From: Triplophysa rosa
Lineage: Eukaryota > Chordata > Actinopteri > Cypriniformes > Nemacheilidae
Reading direction: 5' to 3'
DNA: 64,000 nt
Assembly: GCF_024868665.1 (NCBI RefSeq)
Contig: NC_079907.1
Coordinates: 15,991,826 to 16,055,825 of the forward strand
Shown here: in pieces, positions 1 to 11,400 of the stretch
Layout of the letters: every line of letters begins with the position of its first letter
Numbering within the stretch: position 1 is the first letter of the stretch
The notes under the pieces: generated by a model
What the model was told of the DNA's origin: nothing
Database searches by the model: none
What the model saw: only the letters and a program-made list of their open reading frames with translations
Translations under genes and position numbers: made by a program

Positions 1-957
1 ATGTGGTATTCATTAAAGCGTAATATGGGAAATCAATCAAACACTGCCTTACATTTTTTTTGAAAGCGGCCTATCCCAAAAGGCCAAAGAAAACATGACA
101 GATGGGGTCATATTTTTAAAGGTTTCCACTGAAATACCAGCAGCTATGGGAATCAGCTAAAACACAAACAACAAAATACCACTTTTATATTGAAATTTCT
201 GCAAGAGCTGACATCTGAGCGATTCTATCAGACAACATACATCATGCAGGTCAGAACGTTTCACAGAATGCTAATCAGTTTGTAAAGCAAAACACATTTC
301 ACTCTGTTTAAAGGGGAAATTATACGATTAGTTACGTATTATTTTACTTTTCATTTTTAAACTGAAATTATAAGATTATTTATGTATTATTTTACTTTTC
401 ATTTTTAAGATGAAGTGTGATTTCTGTGGCACCAAATGTAATCAGTGTTAGTTTGGGGCGGGACTACCTGTTTACCTGACCAATGGTAGAAGAGGGCATG
501 TTGTTTAAACTATAGCGCTGTATAGGCAGTTGTGCTGTTACTGCATGTTATGGCTGTGCTGCCATTTTATACATATTTTCTTTCACAGCTATAATTAAAA
601 CAGAAGTTAATGTTGCTTTCTCTGCCAAAAATAATTTCAAGTAAAAGAAACTTCCAGAGCATTCCAAACCGTACGGCCTCAGGGTATTCTGTAGACTTCA
701 GTGAAAGACTGGTGTCACTTCTGAGGTCACAGACTAGTTCTGTCTGGCTTTGTCTGTACATTGTTTTTAAAACACACTTTACAGTGTTTTCGAGTGGACT
801 GGAGGAAAACAGAAAACATATCATGCATTAATCTGCTCAACTTGCACCTCACGAGAGAGCCATCACATGACACTGTCCTGCCATAACCACACCAGAGCGC
901 TATAGGGAGCCGAGGTGACGTATTTTTGTATGCAAAACCTGGAAGCGAGTTAGCATT
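1..957. other. AT-rich non-coding sequence with a short tandem duplication
   Basis: No exon-like open frame or known domain is visible. Positions 316-411 hold two tandem copies of a 48-bp AT-rich unit that both end in 'attattttacttttcattttt'-type sequence. Short open frames on both strands at 567-831 overlap each other and have no recognisable protein features, so I regard them as chance. Confidence 0.6.
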
Positions 958-1400
958 TTAGGACTTCCGGGGCCAGACGCCGGCTGAAATGCCGGCTGCT
1001 GGACGGGACAGGACGCCTGCGGCTGGGCAATGCTCTCTGGCGGCTAGGCGGTGCTCTCTGGCGCCTGGGCAGGACTGGGTGCTGGCTGGGCTGGAGGCTG
1101 CGACCCCCCTCCTCGGGTTCTTCTTCCTGGACCAGCCCATTGGATGTGTGGCCGGCTGTGGAGAAGTGACGGGGAGCCCAGTTAGCTCGGCACCGGAGGA
1201 GTCGGACGGGAAGTCCTAGGACTCCCTTCGTCCACGCCTGCCACGGAGGCTAGCGGGTGGTCGAAGCTGGCGGAACTTGAGATGGGTGGCGCTGAGTTCC
1301 CCAGGGTGATCACGCCCAGGGAACACCCCTCCGGGATCGACTCTAATGAGGGTGGGGACTTGACTGGAGGTGAGGTCCTGGACTCGTCCCGGTTGACCAG
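958..1400 (-). pseudogene. GC-rich remnant of a gag-like gene (copy A)
   Basis: This GC-rich island stands out from its AT-rich surroundings. It shares wording with 4500-4680, for example the stretch around 'gatgggtggcgctgagttcccc' compared with 'ggatggcgctgagtccccc'. It is therefore a second, more degraded copy of the minus-strand coding sequence at 4447-4914. No frame longer than about 76 codons survives. The copy is split by the Harbinger-like insertion that starts at 1401, and related repeat sequence resumes at 2602. Confidence 0.45.
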
Positions 1401-2598
1401 GGGCCCGTTTCAGAAAGGAGGTTTAGTGAAAACTCTGAGTATATTAACCCTGAAATGAGGGAAACTCTGGGTTTTCCGTTTCAGAATGTGAGGTATGTCA
1501 AACCTGAGAAAGCGGGGTAACTCAAGCCCGTTTCTAAAGGAGAGGTATCTTATACTCAGAGTCAGTAACCATAGTAACTTACTCTGTGAACCTAACCTGG
1601 TCGGGAGCAGGTTTTCTTTGGTAAACCCAGAGTTTATTTCGATCTCCTCCCCCTTTAAAAAGGCACGTGGTGTAACTCATCCATTCATTCATTAATATAG
1701 TCATTCATGGCACACATTTTGATTACACAGAGACCATCTCAGTGACTTATACTGTATGTCATATGTGCTTTTATAGAGGATTCATGAAGAGGCTGCATTA
1801 ATTCATTGGAATGTACTTTGATTTCAGGAGAGCACCAAGTGGAATTTTGTCATTTCCCTGTGCATTTTTATTAAAACTACAGTTTTTCTTTACAGTGAAT
1901 TAGATGTATCAAAATTATCTCATCCATCCTTACACATAAATAAAGTGCATGAATAAAGAAATGAATAAATACAGACATACATGCAGAAATGAAGCGATAA
2001 AGGTAATAAACAAGTAAATTTGACATGCAGCCATTCCAAGTGAAACCTGTTCAGAGCAGGATTCGAACCGGCGATCAGTCTAACTTTGCACGAGAGTCTG
2101 ACGCCCTACAGGTGTCCTATACACCATGACGTCTTACTTGCGTAACTAGAGCACTCATGGCGAGTGAGAACATACGATTTTTTTTATTATTTCTGTTGTC
2201 ATTTAATGACATTTAATGACATTTAATGTCATTAATCATTTAATGATTAATTTATTTGTTTATTGGTATCAATTTATTAATTTAAACTTAAGTCATTTTC
2301 AGGACATCAGTAAATCGAGCGGAAAGTGTGCCTCACTTTCATGTGCTTTCTGCCGCCATGTTGCTTTTTTTGGTGCTGTTGCCATGGTGAATCGTGCTAT
2401 CTTCGCTCAATTGATGATGGCTTTTTAAATCAATGGTGCACTCGCGTAACCTAGTGTGAACTTACTCAGAGTGGATTGAACTAATTGAAATCACCTGTTC
2501 TGAAACCGAAAACTCAGAGTTGCGATTCTCTGAGTAAATCAACTCAGAGTTCACATTTTAACTCGGTGTTGGTTGAACCTCCTTATTGAAACAGGCCC
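1401..2598. mobile_element. Harbinger-like non-autonomous DNA transposon
   Basis: The two ends are inverted copies: 'gggcccgtttcagaaaggag' at 1401 and, on the other strand, 'gggcctgtttcaataaggag' ending at 2598. They are flanked by CAG on each side (1398-1400 and 2599-2601), compatible with a 3-bp target duplication. TIRs of the GGGCNTGTTTCA type are familiar from PIF/Harbinger elements of fish. No transposase frame remains. The interior carries the TIR-like motif 'aactctgagt' several times in both orientations, and a tRNA-like segment at about 2045-2130. Confidence 0.65.
2045..2130 (-). repeat. tRNA-like segment inside the Harbinger-like element
   Basis: Read on the minus strand this contains 'ggttcgaatcc', an exact polymerase III B-box or T-loop motif, preceded by 'atggtgtatagg', which resembles a degenerate A box. 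A clean cloverleaf does not fold by eye, so a functional tRNA is unlikely. A tRNA-derived SINE fragment or a tRNA fossil carried by the transposon fits better. Confidence 0.35.
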
Positions 2599-2601
2599 CA
2601 G

Positions 2602-3175
2602 GAAGCTCACCATCTCACGGAAGCCCAGAGGCTTCAGACAAGACTTTATTTACAGGGACAAAACAAAACACCCACAATTGGGAAAAAACACTGACATGAC
2701 TAAAATACAAAACTGAAAAATAAACACTTCCCACGAGGGGGATAAACAAAAGTATAAAACAACAAGACTATGATAAGACAGGAACCAAAATAGCAAAGAT
2801 GACACAACTTCGAAAAAACTAGAACACGAATGAAATAGGGCAGGGTAATCAGACAGGCGGGATCAGGAACAATATCACAAGGGCAGGAATAGCACGATGA
2901 ACAACGTAGTACGAACGAGCACAGGACAATAGACACGAGGACATCTTAAAGGGTAACTAACAAGAGAAGATAACAATGGGCAGGTGTGGGTAATGAGACA
3001 CGGGCAGAAAGCTAAACGAGGGAACGAGAGGGGCGGGGCCATAGACGAGACCGGAGAGAGTGCATATTATGTCAAGACAACAATAATATATCTCTCCCCA
3101 CAAAAAACATGAGGTTCTGTCATGATTCTGCCACTAGGTCAAGAAAAGCAAGACAAGGTGGGACAGACCATGACA
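2602..3175. repeat. Dispersed repeat, copy 1 of the 'tgtcatgatc' family
   Basis: This matches 4960-5479 over most of its length, including 'gggcaggtgtgggtaatgag', 'gaagctaaacgaggg' and the terminal 'accatgaca'. The left end is missing or was replaced when flanking sequence was rearranged. No protein-coding capacity is visible; the frame at 2700-2936 is one of several overlapping stop-free stretches. Confidence 0.6.
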
Positions 3176-4446
3176 TAAGGTCTGTGGTAAACAAAACCTC
3201 AAAATATTTTCACGTTTTATTCTATGACATAAAACACACCAATTATAACCCGCTTGTGATTTTTTAAAGCCTTGTTGTGTCTTAAAAACAGCGTTTGCTA
3301 ACACGTTGCTAAAAGTGACTACTTCCTTTGGCGGGGATGTCAGACATCATCGTGCATATGAAGCTCACAAATAATGCAATATGGGCACAGATCTCTTAAA
3401 ACGTAGATGCAGATTCATTCACGGAGTAGTTATTTACCAGGGAACACATTTTTAATAAAGTTTGAAAGAGTTGTCGGAGGCTTGGTGGTGGTGACGTTGA
3501 TATCGAGCGACCTTAAGTGTAGTCTGTTTATAGCATCGTGTTAGCTTTTTACTTCTGCTGATTGTATTTCGGCTTCAAAAAGTAACAAATGTTGTGTTCA
3601 TTTGTAAAGATTATCTTGATAGACAAAACGTGTAAACATCATAAACCTTTGTTAATCACAGAACTTATTTTTTGCGATCTTTAAAAAGTCTATGGGAAAA
3701 ATGCATAGGCTTTCGGTCGAGGGAACCAGCGCATTGCTTACTTCCAGGTTAGCCTACAACAAATGTCATCTCTGAGGTTCTGGATTTTGTTGTATTTGGC
3801 CAAAGAAAGTGTACAATTTTGGACATGCTTCATATAGGTCTAGCTAAAGATTCAGAAAAGTTTATTACATAAAATTAATGTTAGTTTACAGGATGTGTTA
3901 GAATAAATAGTTCACCAAAAAAGCATAATTTACTTATTCTCAATGTTCCAAACTTACAGTTTATGACAGTGGCATAGCCACAGGTGTGCTGACTGTGACG
4001 TGACCCCAGCATCTTGGGAGACTCTTGCCGCTTATTCTAAACAAATGGAGAATCTTTGACTAGCTTGCTAGCTAGCAATAACAACCATTTTCAGAATTAC
4101 TCATATGGAATAATGAAGGCTGCTGCCACCTCCTCTCCTTGCTGCCCGGATCAGACGCGTTTGGCAAGATGGAAATATTACAGGTACAAGCAAGTACTAT
4201 GGACTTGTAGCGGAAGGTCTTGAACTTACAGTATTTGTGCAATTGCTCAAACGTTTCGACTCACGTGATAAAGACTTTTCCCCCAACATGAACAGTTTTG
4301 ATCACATTGCCTGTTACAAGCTTTTTGATGTGAAACTAGTGATAGAAGTGCCAAATTTCTTAATTCGCAAAAAAAGTTTTTACGCTCGAAGTTGGTGGGT
4401 TTAATGTTTGCTACATCAGAATGTATTTGGCAAATGCGTTTCCATT
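3176..4446. other. Intergenic sequence without recognisable gene
   Basis: I see no exon, RNA gene or complete element. Positions 3905-3960 ('aatagttcaccaaaaaagcata...') look like the end of the TTCACC-type dispersed repeat described at 7763 and 22781. 'taaagtttgaaagagttgtcgg' near 3457 and the 3690-3740 stretch look repeat-derived but cannot be assigned. Confidence 0.4.
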
Positions 4447-4914
4447 TCAGGCAAGCCTAGTTTTACACATCAGTTTCTTTGGTTGGGGAGATGCAATGGG
4501 GAGTACGGCTGGCTCCGTGGTGGAAGTGTCAGATGCCGACTCCCGAGACTCCCTTCTCCCACGCTTGCCATGGAGGCTGGCCGGTGGGGCAGGATCAGCA
4601 GGGTTCGAGGCGGATGGCGCTGAGTCCCCCAAGGATATGATGGCTGGGACTGAGGGCCAGGGCTCATCCCGGTTCTCGATGAACCTGACCATGTCCCCAA
4701 AACCCAGAGACCTCAGTAACTCCGTCTCCACCGACTTGAGGGGCTCAGTGAGGCAGCAGTTGAAAATGAGCTTGAGCTCTGCCTCACTGAACTCAGTGTT
4801 CACTGCCGTAGCCAGGAACTACAGGGCGAAGACCCGCACGCCGCGGTCCTTCTGGCGCAGGCCGAACAGGACATGGGCCTGGCGAGATCGCAGTGGAGAC
4901 TGCTCGCAGTCCAT
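4447..4914 (-). pseudogene. Gag-like retroelement coding remnant (copy B)
   Basis: The minus strand has a Met codon at 4912-4914 and an open frame to 4447, broken only by an in-frame TAG at 4819-4821. The visible protein has a short helical capsid-like N-terminal part ('TEFSEAELKLIFNCCLTEPL') followed by a Ser/Pro/Ala-rich tail. The pattern resembles Gag or capsid-like proteins encoded by fish retroelements, but no zinc knuckle, protease or RT follows, so the family is inferred. The nonsense codon and the repeat inserted directly upstream (4950-5479) mark it as dead. Copy A lies at 958-1400. Confidence 0.4.
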
Positions 4915-4949
4915 GGCTGCCCGCTGGGTTCAATTTGACTTTTTCATTC

Positions 4950-5479
4950 TGTCACGATCGCTAGAAAGGAAGAACTCAAGTGCAGGCAGCGGTACAATGA
5001 CTCAAACTTTTATTAATCAAAACAAAAATCCACGATGGGGTGAAAACCAAAACTGAACAAAGAAAACTTGAAAACAAAGACTTCCCAAGAGGGGGCAAAA
5101 ACAAGAGTATCCAGGATAACAAAACTAAACACTTTACAAGAACTAGACTAGACTGGGAATACAGAACTAGGACACAAGGTAAATGTAACAACTAGGTAGA
5201 GCAAAGCAAACTAAGCAACCAAAACGAAACAGCACAGGACAGCAAACACAAGGGCATTAAGTAGGGGAACTAACAAGGGGTAATTAACAATAGGCAGGTG
5301 TAGGGAATCAAGCACGGGCAGGAAGCTAAACGAGGGGGCGGGGTCAAGAGACGAGACAGGAGAGCACATGGCCATCATAAACAAACAATGACCATGCGCT
5401 TCCACATAAAACACGTGGGACTGTCATGACCCTGCCACAAGACTAGAAAAGCAAGACAAGATGAGGCAGGATCATGACA
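4950..5479. mobile_element. Short DNA element with 10-bp inverted ends, copy 2
   Basis: It starts 'tgtcacgatc' and ends 'gatcatgaca', which is an inverted repeat with one mismatch. The 530-bp interior has no coding capacity and matches 2602-3175 along its length. It sits immediately upstream of the minus-strand gag-like frame at 4447-4914, suggesting insertion into or beside that gene. The class is undetermined. Confidence 0.55.
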
Positions 5480-5755
5480 GGTTTTGTGTCTATACCAGGG
5501 GTGCCTCACACGTTCTGAAAAGTGAAGCTGCCGGCTCTTTTATTGTCCCCTGGTGGCTGGCTGCAGCACAGGTCATAAACCCCACCATCTCCATGTAAAC
5601 AAATTGGACAGGAGCCACACCATAAAATCCAATTACACTTCAAATATTTTTTTCCAAAGATGTTTTCTGGTATTTTTGTCTGTTTTTATCACGTTGATGT
5701 ATGTCCAAGTGTTCATTTTTTGAATAACTTTGGTTTTATTTAGTTATAAGATGTT
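5480..5755. other. Short intergenic stretch, nothing recognised
   Basis: Non-coding sequence between the element ending at 5479 and the hAT terminal fragment beginning at 5756. No motif, exon or inverted repeat stands out. Confidence 0.5.
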
Positions 5756-5942
5756 TAGGGCTGCAGCTATCGATTCTTCTACTAATCGAGTATTCTACTG
5801 ATTTTCCATTGATTAATCGGGTATCCGGATAATAAGTACTTTTTCTTTATTAAAAAGCAATACTAAATATACAAGAGAAAATAAGACAGGTCTCTTAAAA
5901 TGAGTAAAACAACTAATTTGTTTCCTTTTTAGAACAATTAAA
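5756..5942 (-). mobile_element. Solo terminal fragment of the 'tagggctgcagc' hAT-like family
   Basis: It begins 'tagggctgcagctatcgatt' and is the reverse complement of 29337-29522, the right end of the hAT-like element at 27604-29522. Similarity is high over about 185 bp, including 'ctttattaaaaagcaatac'. Only one end is present, so it is a truncated copy. Confidence 0.75.
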
Positions 5943-7762
5943 GTTTTTATGACTTAGCCAGACTCTGGCTCCACTGACGATTCCTTCTGCGCATGCCCAG
6001 ACTCCAAACTGACGTTTTTGCGTAACATGTCAGCACCCATCGTCGGACGTTATACGATCAATTCATTACAATGGAAGAAGTGGCGTCACTCTGTCCATCT
6101 TTTATACAGTCTATGGTCCATACAAAAGAAGTGAATGGGTGCTGCCGTTGTTGTGGTTACCAACATTCTTCAAAATATCTTCTTTTGAGTTCTGTGGAAA
6201 AAGTGAGTAGATGGCAGATTTTATTTTTTTGGTGAACTATCCCTTTAAACCACATTAAAATACTTTGGCATATTTGTTTTAGCTTGAAAACATCAGACCC
6301 AATTCTTTGTAATCGAACATGATTATACAATTCTTCAAAATGTCTCCTTTTGTGTTCCTCTGAAGAAATAACATTTTGTAACAACACGAGAGTGACCAAA
6401 TAATGACAAAATGTTCATAGCTGCTGGACGTTTTTCCGTGACGTGGCGGGGAAAATTTTGATGACACCGTACAGCCTGAGACTCGAGCAAACAGAAGTGA
6501 CACTTATAGGCAGTTGTAATCCAGTCTGTCACACAAGCAGATGTGGTGATAGAGAGCCGAGCTTGTGTAGAGAGTCAGTCTGACCTCCACTGGCTAACTG
6601 AGAAGCTCTGACCACAGCACGAGCCCCGGGCCTCCCACATTACTCTCAGCGCTAACAATAATGTTTATATCTGGAGCTTTGTTTGCTAAAAGCTGCCTGG
6701 GTGTTTATTGTGGAAGAGCTTTGAAAGAATGTAAAATCACCTGTATTGTAAACTTGAAGAGTGAAGTAAAGTAGTGCTTTAAGAGCTTTTATCTTTTTAA
6801 AGTTTAATCTTCGTAACAGTGTTCAAAATAAACCCATTATGGAAAATTTTGTGTTGTGATGTCACAAAAACCTTTTAAGTTAAATAAATAAAATTAAAAG
6901 CTTTGGAGTAACATTACGTTTAGACATTTAGCAGATGGTTCTATCCAAAACTTACAAAAGTGATAAAAACTTTGCTAATATGGACAGACAGATTAGTTTT
7001 TTTAATTTTGTTAGAATAACATAATAGCATAATGGGGATCTTTTGCTTTTTTAATGAAGTATTATCAGATCCCATGCTCTCATGGGTGTTAAAAGCAAAC
7101 ATATGCCTCCATGTGTTTATTCAGGTTTTCAGTCTGAAAAGAAAGCAAGTCCGTTCTGACTGGATCACCTATCACTGCAGAAATACTGAAAGTCTAATGT
7201 AGCGAATCTGCCGGGCAGAGCGATGATAAGCGACGTAATTTTTCATCACATCTAACTGAATGTCTTGCCACGAAGATAACACTTGTATGTTTAGTTTGAA
7301 CACAGAATGGCAGAACCTGGTAAGAACAGGCATTAAATAATACTCAGAACAGGTATTATTGATTCTAGCCTCACAGGGTCACCATATGGTTCGTTTATCG
7401 CCGCCAAATAAATGTGCTGCGTTTTATGACATGTGACATTGTGGGAACTTACTTATACCAACAAAAATATAGCCTTGGTCTTTCCTCATGGAAGGGAGGA
7501 AATGTGCTACTTGACAGCATGTTTCAGCCTGGATCATTTGGAGGTGTTCGGTTTAATCCAAGACATGAAAACGCAAATATTTGTGCTATTTAAAACCCAT
7601 TTTTCTGATCTGCTGCTCCTGCAGTGTGATGGAGGATTTTCTCTGTAGTAGACTGAAACGGTGAGGTATTGGGATGCTAAAATGTTCAGAAGACTTGTAA
7701 GAAGTGACAGTCTAAGGTCACAGAGAATAAGCATTGACCAGCACTAAGCTGGATGGAGAACT
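5943..7762. other. Repeat-derived and unassigned intergenic sequence
   Basis: Positions 6060-6255 ('cagtctatggtccatacaa...ggtgaactatcccttta') match part of the TTCACC-type dispersed repeat seen at 50331-51055 and 52143. Positions 6330-6400 are a further fragment of it. Positions 6917-6965 carry, in reverse orientation, a degenerate L2/SINE tail ('gacatttagcagatggttct'). Positions 6540-6900 and 7070-7700 show no exon or element that I can recognise. Confidence 0.5.
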
Positions 7763-8035
7763 AAAGGGATAGTTCACCCAAAAATAAAAATTCTGTCATC
7801 ATTTATTCACTCTTGTCTTGTCTTGTTTAAAACTTGTATGATGTTCTTTTCATATTTGTGAAACACAAAAGAAGATATTTTGAGAAATGTCTCATAAGTT
7901 TTGTGGTCATACAATGAAAGTCAATGGGTGGCCGTGTAATTTGGTTATCTGTGTTCCTTAAAATATAAAATTTTTGTGTCCTAGAGAAGAAAGAAAGTCA
8001 TACAGATTTGGAATGAGGGTGAGTAAAAAATTTAA
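7763..8035. mobile_element. Dispersed TTCACC-type repeat
   Basis: It begins 'aaagggatagttcacccaaa' followed by 'attctgtcatcatttattca' and ends with 'gaatgagggtgagtaaaaaa'. This is the pattern of a very abundant cyprinid repeat with partly inverted ends. Other copies or fragments in the window are at 22781-23116 (complete), 27232-27300, 50331-50640, 50940-51055 and 52143-52640. Confidence 0.75.
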
Positions 8036-8185
8036 AAATTTGTTTAGAATTTTTTATATTTCGTCGCTGTCGGGCGGAATCCTTGCATCTCCAAAACCAT
8101 TATTTTTCAGGAAATTAAAAAAACTGCATATTTTTTGAGTTATTAAACATTGTATCGTTAAAGTTGGTATTAATTATGTTTTATT

Positions 8186-8400
8186 AACAAAGTTCGGGAG
8201 AAGCCGGAGCACATAATCAAACTCGGCCGGTTCACCATTGGCAACCACGTCATCTATCCAAACGAGTTTCGTTAACAAATTCAGGTGAAGCCGGAGCTCA
8301 TAATCAAACCCGGCTGGTTCGCTACCAGCAATCACGATTTTCACCCTATCAGCTCAAGCGAGCCTCCGCATAAATAAGACCAGAATTCTTACCTGCACCT
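8186..8400 (+). repeat. Imperfect tandem repeats and leader upstream of Ngaro-like ORF1
   Basis: Two roughly 88-bp units start near 8189 and 8276. They share 'gaagccggagc', 'cataatcaaac' and 'cggttc'. They lie directly 5' of the start codon at 8412, with a short leader ('cctccgcataaataagacc') between. They may belong to the terminal repeats of the retrotransposon or its promoter region. I could not find the same unit at the 3' side, so the split-direct-repeat arrangement expected for Ngaro elements is not demonstrated. Confidence 0.5.
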
Positions 8401-8411
8401 TCTCTACAGTA

Positions 8412-11400
8412 ATGCAACATTGCAACATGTCAGAGACACCGACATCAGTCGCCAACGACAGCCCTACCGCTCAGGATTCTCCTGCGCTTTTGAGCGCTCT
8501 TCAGCGTTCCAGTCCCGGCGCGGATGCATCTAAGGAGCCTGAGGCTACACCACGAGGCCGCCAGCTTCGTCGGTCCGCACAACGCGCTTCAAAGCGCCGA
8601 TGCACTGCCTCGCCGCGCCCAACCGGGCAACAACTTCTCTCGCCAACGTCTTCATACGCTTCAGCACTTACGGCCATCCCAGCCATCGGGAAGTGGACCG
8701 TCGCAGGCTTGCGTCAAGCTTTGGCCAAGCGGGACGTCATCCCCAGCAAGCGGCACAGCAAAGCAGAGCTGTACAGCCTATACTCCTCTTTGCAGACAGA
8801 GGCCCCGCCTTCGACCTCAGAGGAGACGAACCAGGATCCCGGATCGTCTCGAGCGCAGCCAGGCCCTTCCACTTCGACAGCGAGGCAAGACTCCCAACCA
8901 CCATGCCGCCGCTGCAGGCCGTCTGCAAGTCTGGGCCGCGCCCCAGAGGAGCAGCTTTTGCCGCCAGCCGCTTTCCAGCTCAGTGATTTGGAGGAATCGT
9001 TTCCGGCTCCAAATTTCCGCAGCTACCAGGACAACGTGAGCCGGCCGTCAAGGGCGGTTCGACAAATTATCAACCCTTCCCCCCACATCACTCCAAGCTC
9101 CTGGACAGCGGCTCCGCAGTTAACACCTAACGCGAGGCTGCCTCCGTTAGCGTCCCAGGCCCAGGTTTTAGGTTTTCCTCCCCTCACCCAAGTGTATGGC
9201 CCGTCCTACTTCCCTCAGGCCCCTGCCATGGATGCCGCTGCTAACGTGAGACTGCCTCCGTTAGACGCTCCATTGGCTGCTATTCCCTCCCTCCTCTCTC
9301 TACCACAGGCACGCCCAAGTTTCTCACTGGCTACAGCAACATCCATGCCGGTGCCATGCAACGCCCCGGTCCTGGAACCACCCCCCGTCTCCACAAGCAT
9401 CAGGACGCAGATTTTGGCAGGTGTGGACATAGATTTATTTCATCTTCTATCACCACTTTCACCTCCGTCAGCAGATCGGCAGATTTCTTACGGCGACCTT
9501 TCGTTTACTTTCAAGAACGCATCCCACAGTCACTCCCGCACTCTGTCCTTCCCAGAATTCACCATGGCATTTTCCCGCTTCACTGACGTGGTATGCACGG
9601 TGTTCCCTCACAGGAGGCGTGAGCTCGGCGACTATCTCGCCATAGTTGCGGAGCTCGCGCTTTCCTACGGGGGGGCACATTTTTACATGTATCACAAGCT
9701 GTTTTCAGCAAAATGTGCCATAAGGGTGGCTCAGTGGAACCAGTGCCCCTACTGGGGAGCACTGGACACTGAGCTCCACAACAGGGTGTTTTTGGGCTTA
9801 CTAAATATATCTTGCGCGGTGTGCCGCTCCGTATCACACAACACCACAGCTTGTCCCCTGGTCACCCCCGCCATTCCCCCTGGCGAAACTATGCCTCCTC
9901 CCGTTTCCACCGCCCACGTCCCTCGCCTGCCAAATCGCCAAGCCTTCCCAGTCAAGCCTGACACCATCAACACCTCAGTTTACGAGGTTTGCAGAAGCTT
10001 CAACGCAAACAGGTGCACAAGGCAACGCTGCCGGTACCTACACGTTTGCACCTATTGTGGCGGCGCCCACGCGCGCATAGTTTGCCCAGTCAGTAAAGCA
10101 GTCAATAAACCATCTAACAAATATCTCTCGACTCCTGTCAATTTTTTACACCTAGCTTCCGAATTATCTCTCCACCCTGATCATGCATTCACAGATTACC
10201 TTTTAAACGGTTTCTCTCGAGGCTTCAATCCCGGCATTATAATTCCACTTTCCCACAGCTTTATATGCCCTAATCTCCAGTCGGCACTCGCCGAATCCGA
10301 AACCGTCTATCTCCTCATCAAAAAAGAGATTGACGATAAATTCATGATCGGCCCTTTTTCCGCCCCACCGTTTCCTGTTTTCCGCGTCAGCCCCATCGGC
10401 GTCGCCACGCGAAATTTTTCGGGGAAAAAGCGCCTCATATTCGATCTCTCGTCCCCCCACGGCTCCCCCTTTCCAAGCATCAATAGTTTAATTCCGCTCG
10501 AAGAATTCGCTTTACATTATCACGATATTGAGCAAGCCATCACTTTGATTAAATTGGCCGGACGCGGCGCCTGGCTAGCCAAAGTCGATATCACCTCCAC
10601 ATTCAAAATCATGCCGATACATCCAGAATTTTGGCACCTGTTCTGCATCCGTTGGCGTGAGAAATTCTATTTTTCTGTACTCCTCACTTTCGGATGCAGA
10701 AGTAGCCCAAAGATTTTCGACATGTTGTCAGAGGCAATCTGTTGGATTCTCTCTAACAACTACGCCATCCCTTACCTCATACATCTACTAGACGATTTCT
10801 TAATCATCTCGCCGCCCGATTCCGTCCCGGCAGCACATCTTTCCAAAGTCCAAGAAGTCTTAGCGAAACTCGGCGTCCCTCTCGCACAAGAAGAAACAGC
10901 GGGACCCAGCACGTCCATCGAATGTCTAGGCATTAAGCTCGATACGCTCAAATTCCAAGCTTCTCTGCCAAAGGAAAAGATCGATAGGACGATTTTGATT
11001 GCTTCATCCCTCATAGACACGCCATATTGCTCTAAACGCGAGCTATTATCAATTCTCGGCCACTTAAATTTCGCGATGCGCATCATCCCGCAAGGTCGCC
11101 CGTTCATCGCGCATCTCCTCTCCCTCGCATCTTCCGCTCACGCACTAGAGGATTCGATCCATATAACCAGCTCTTGCAGCGACGAGCTCAGTCTATGGAT
11201 CAAATTCCTCAAACAATGGAACGGAATGTCTTTCTTTTACAACGACATGGTCTCTCTCCCCGTCGACATACGCCTATTTACCGACGCAGCTCCTTCCGTC
11301 GGTTTCGGGGGATTTTACCAAGGCCGCTGGTTCGCGTCCACATGGCCCCCCCAGCTCACAAGTCTACCGCAGCCTCTTGCGTCATCAGCACTTTTTGAGC

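Noticed and set aside
2045..2130. Functional tRNA gene
   Set aside because: The B box is exact but no cloverleaf with paired acceptor and anticodon stems could be drawn.
4421..5056. Plus-strand 211-codon frame as a gene
   Set aside because: It is antisense to the gag-like minus-strand remnant and crosses the boundary of the inserted element at 4950.
8186..8360. CRISPR-like or regulatory repeat array
   Set aside because: Only two diverged units; this is eukaryotic transposon DNA, and CRISPR is not expected.
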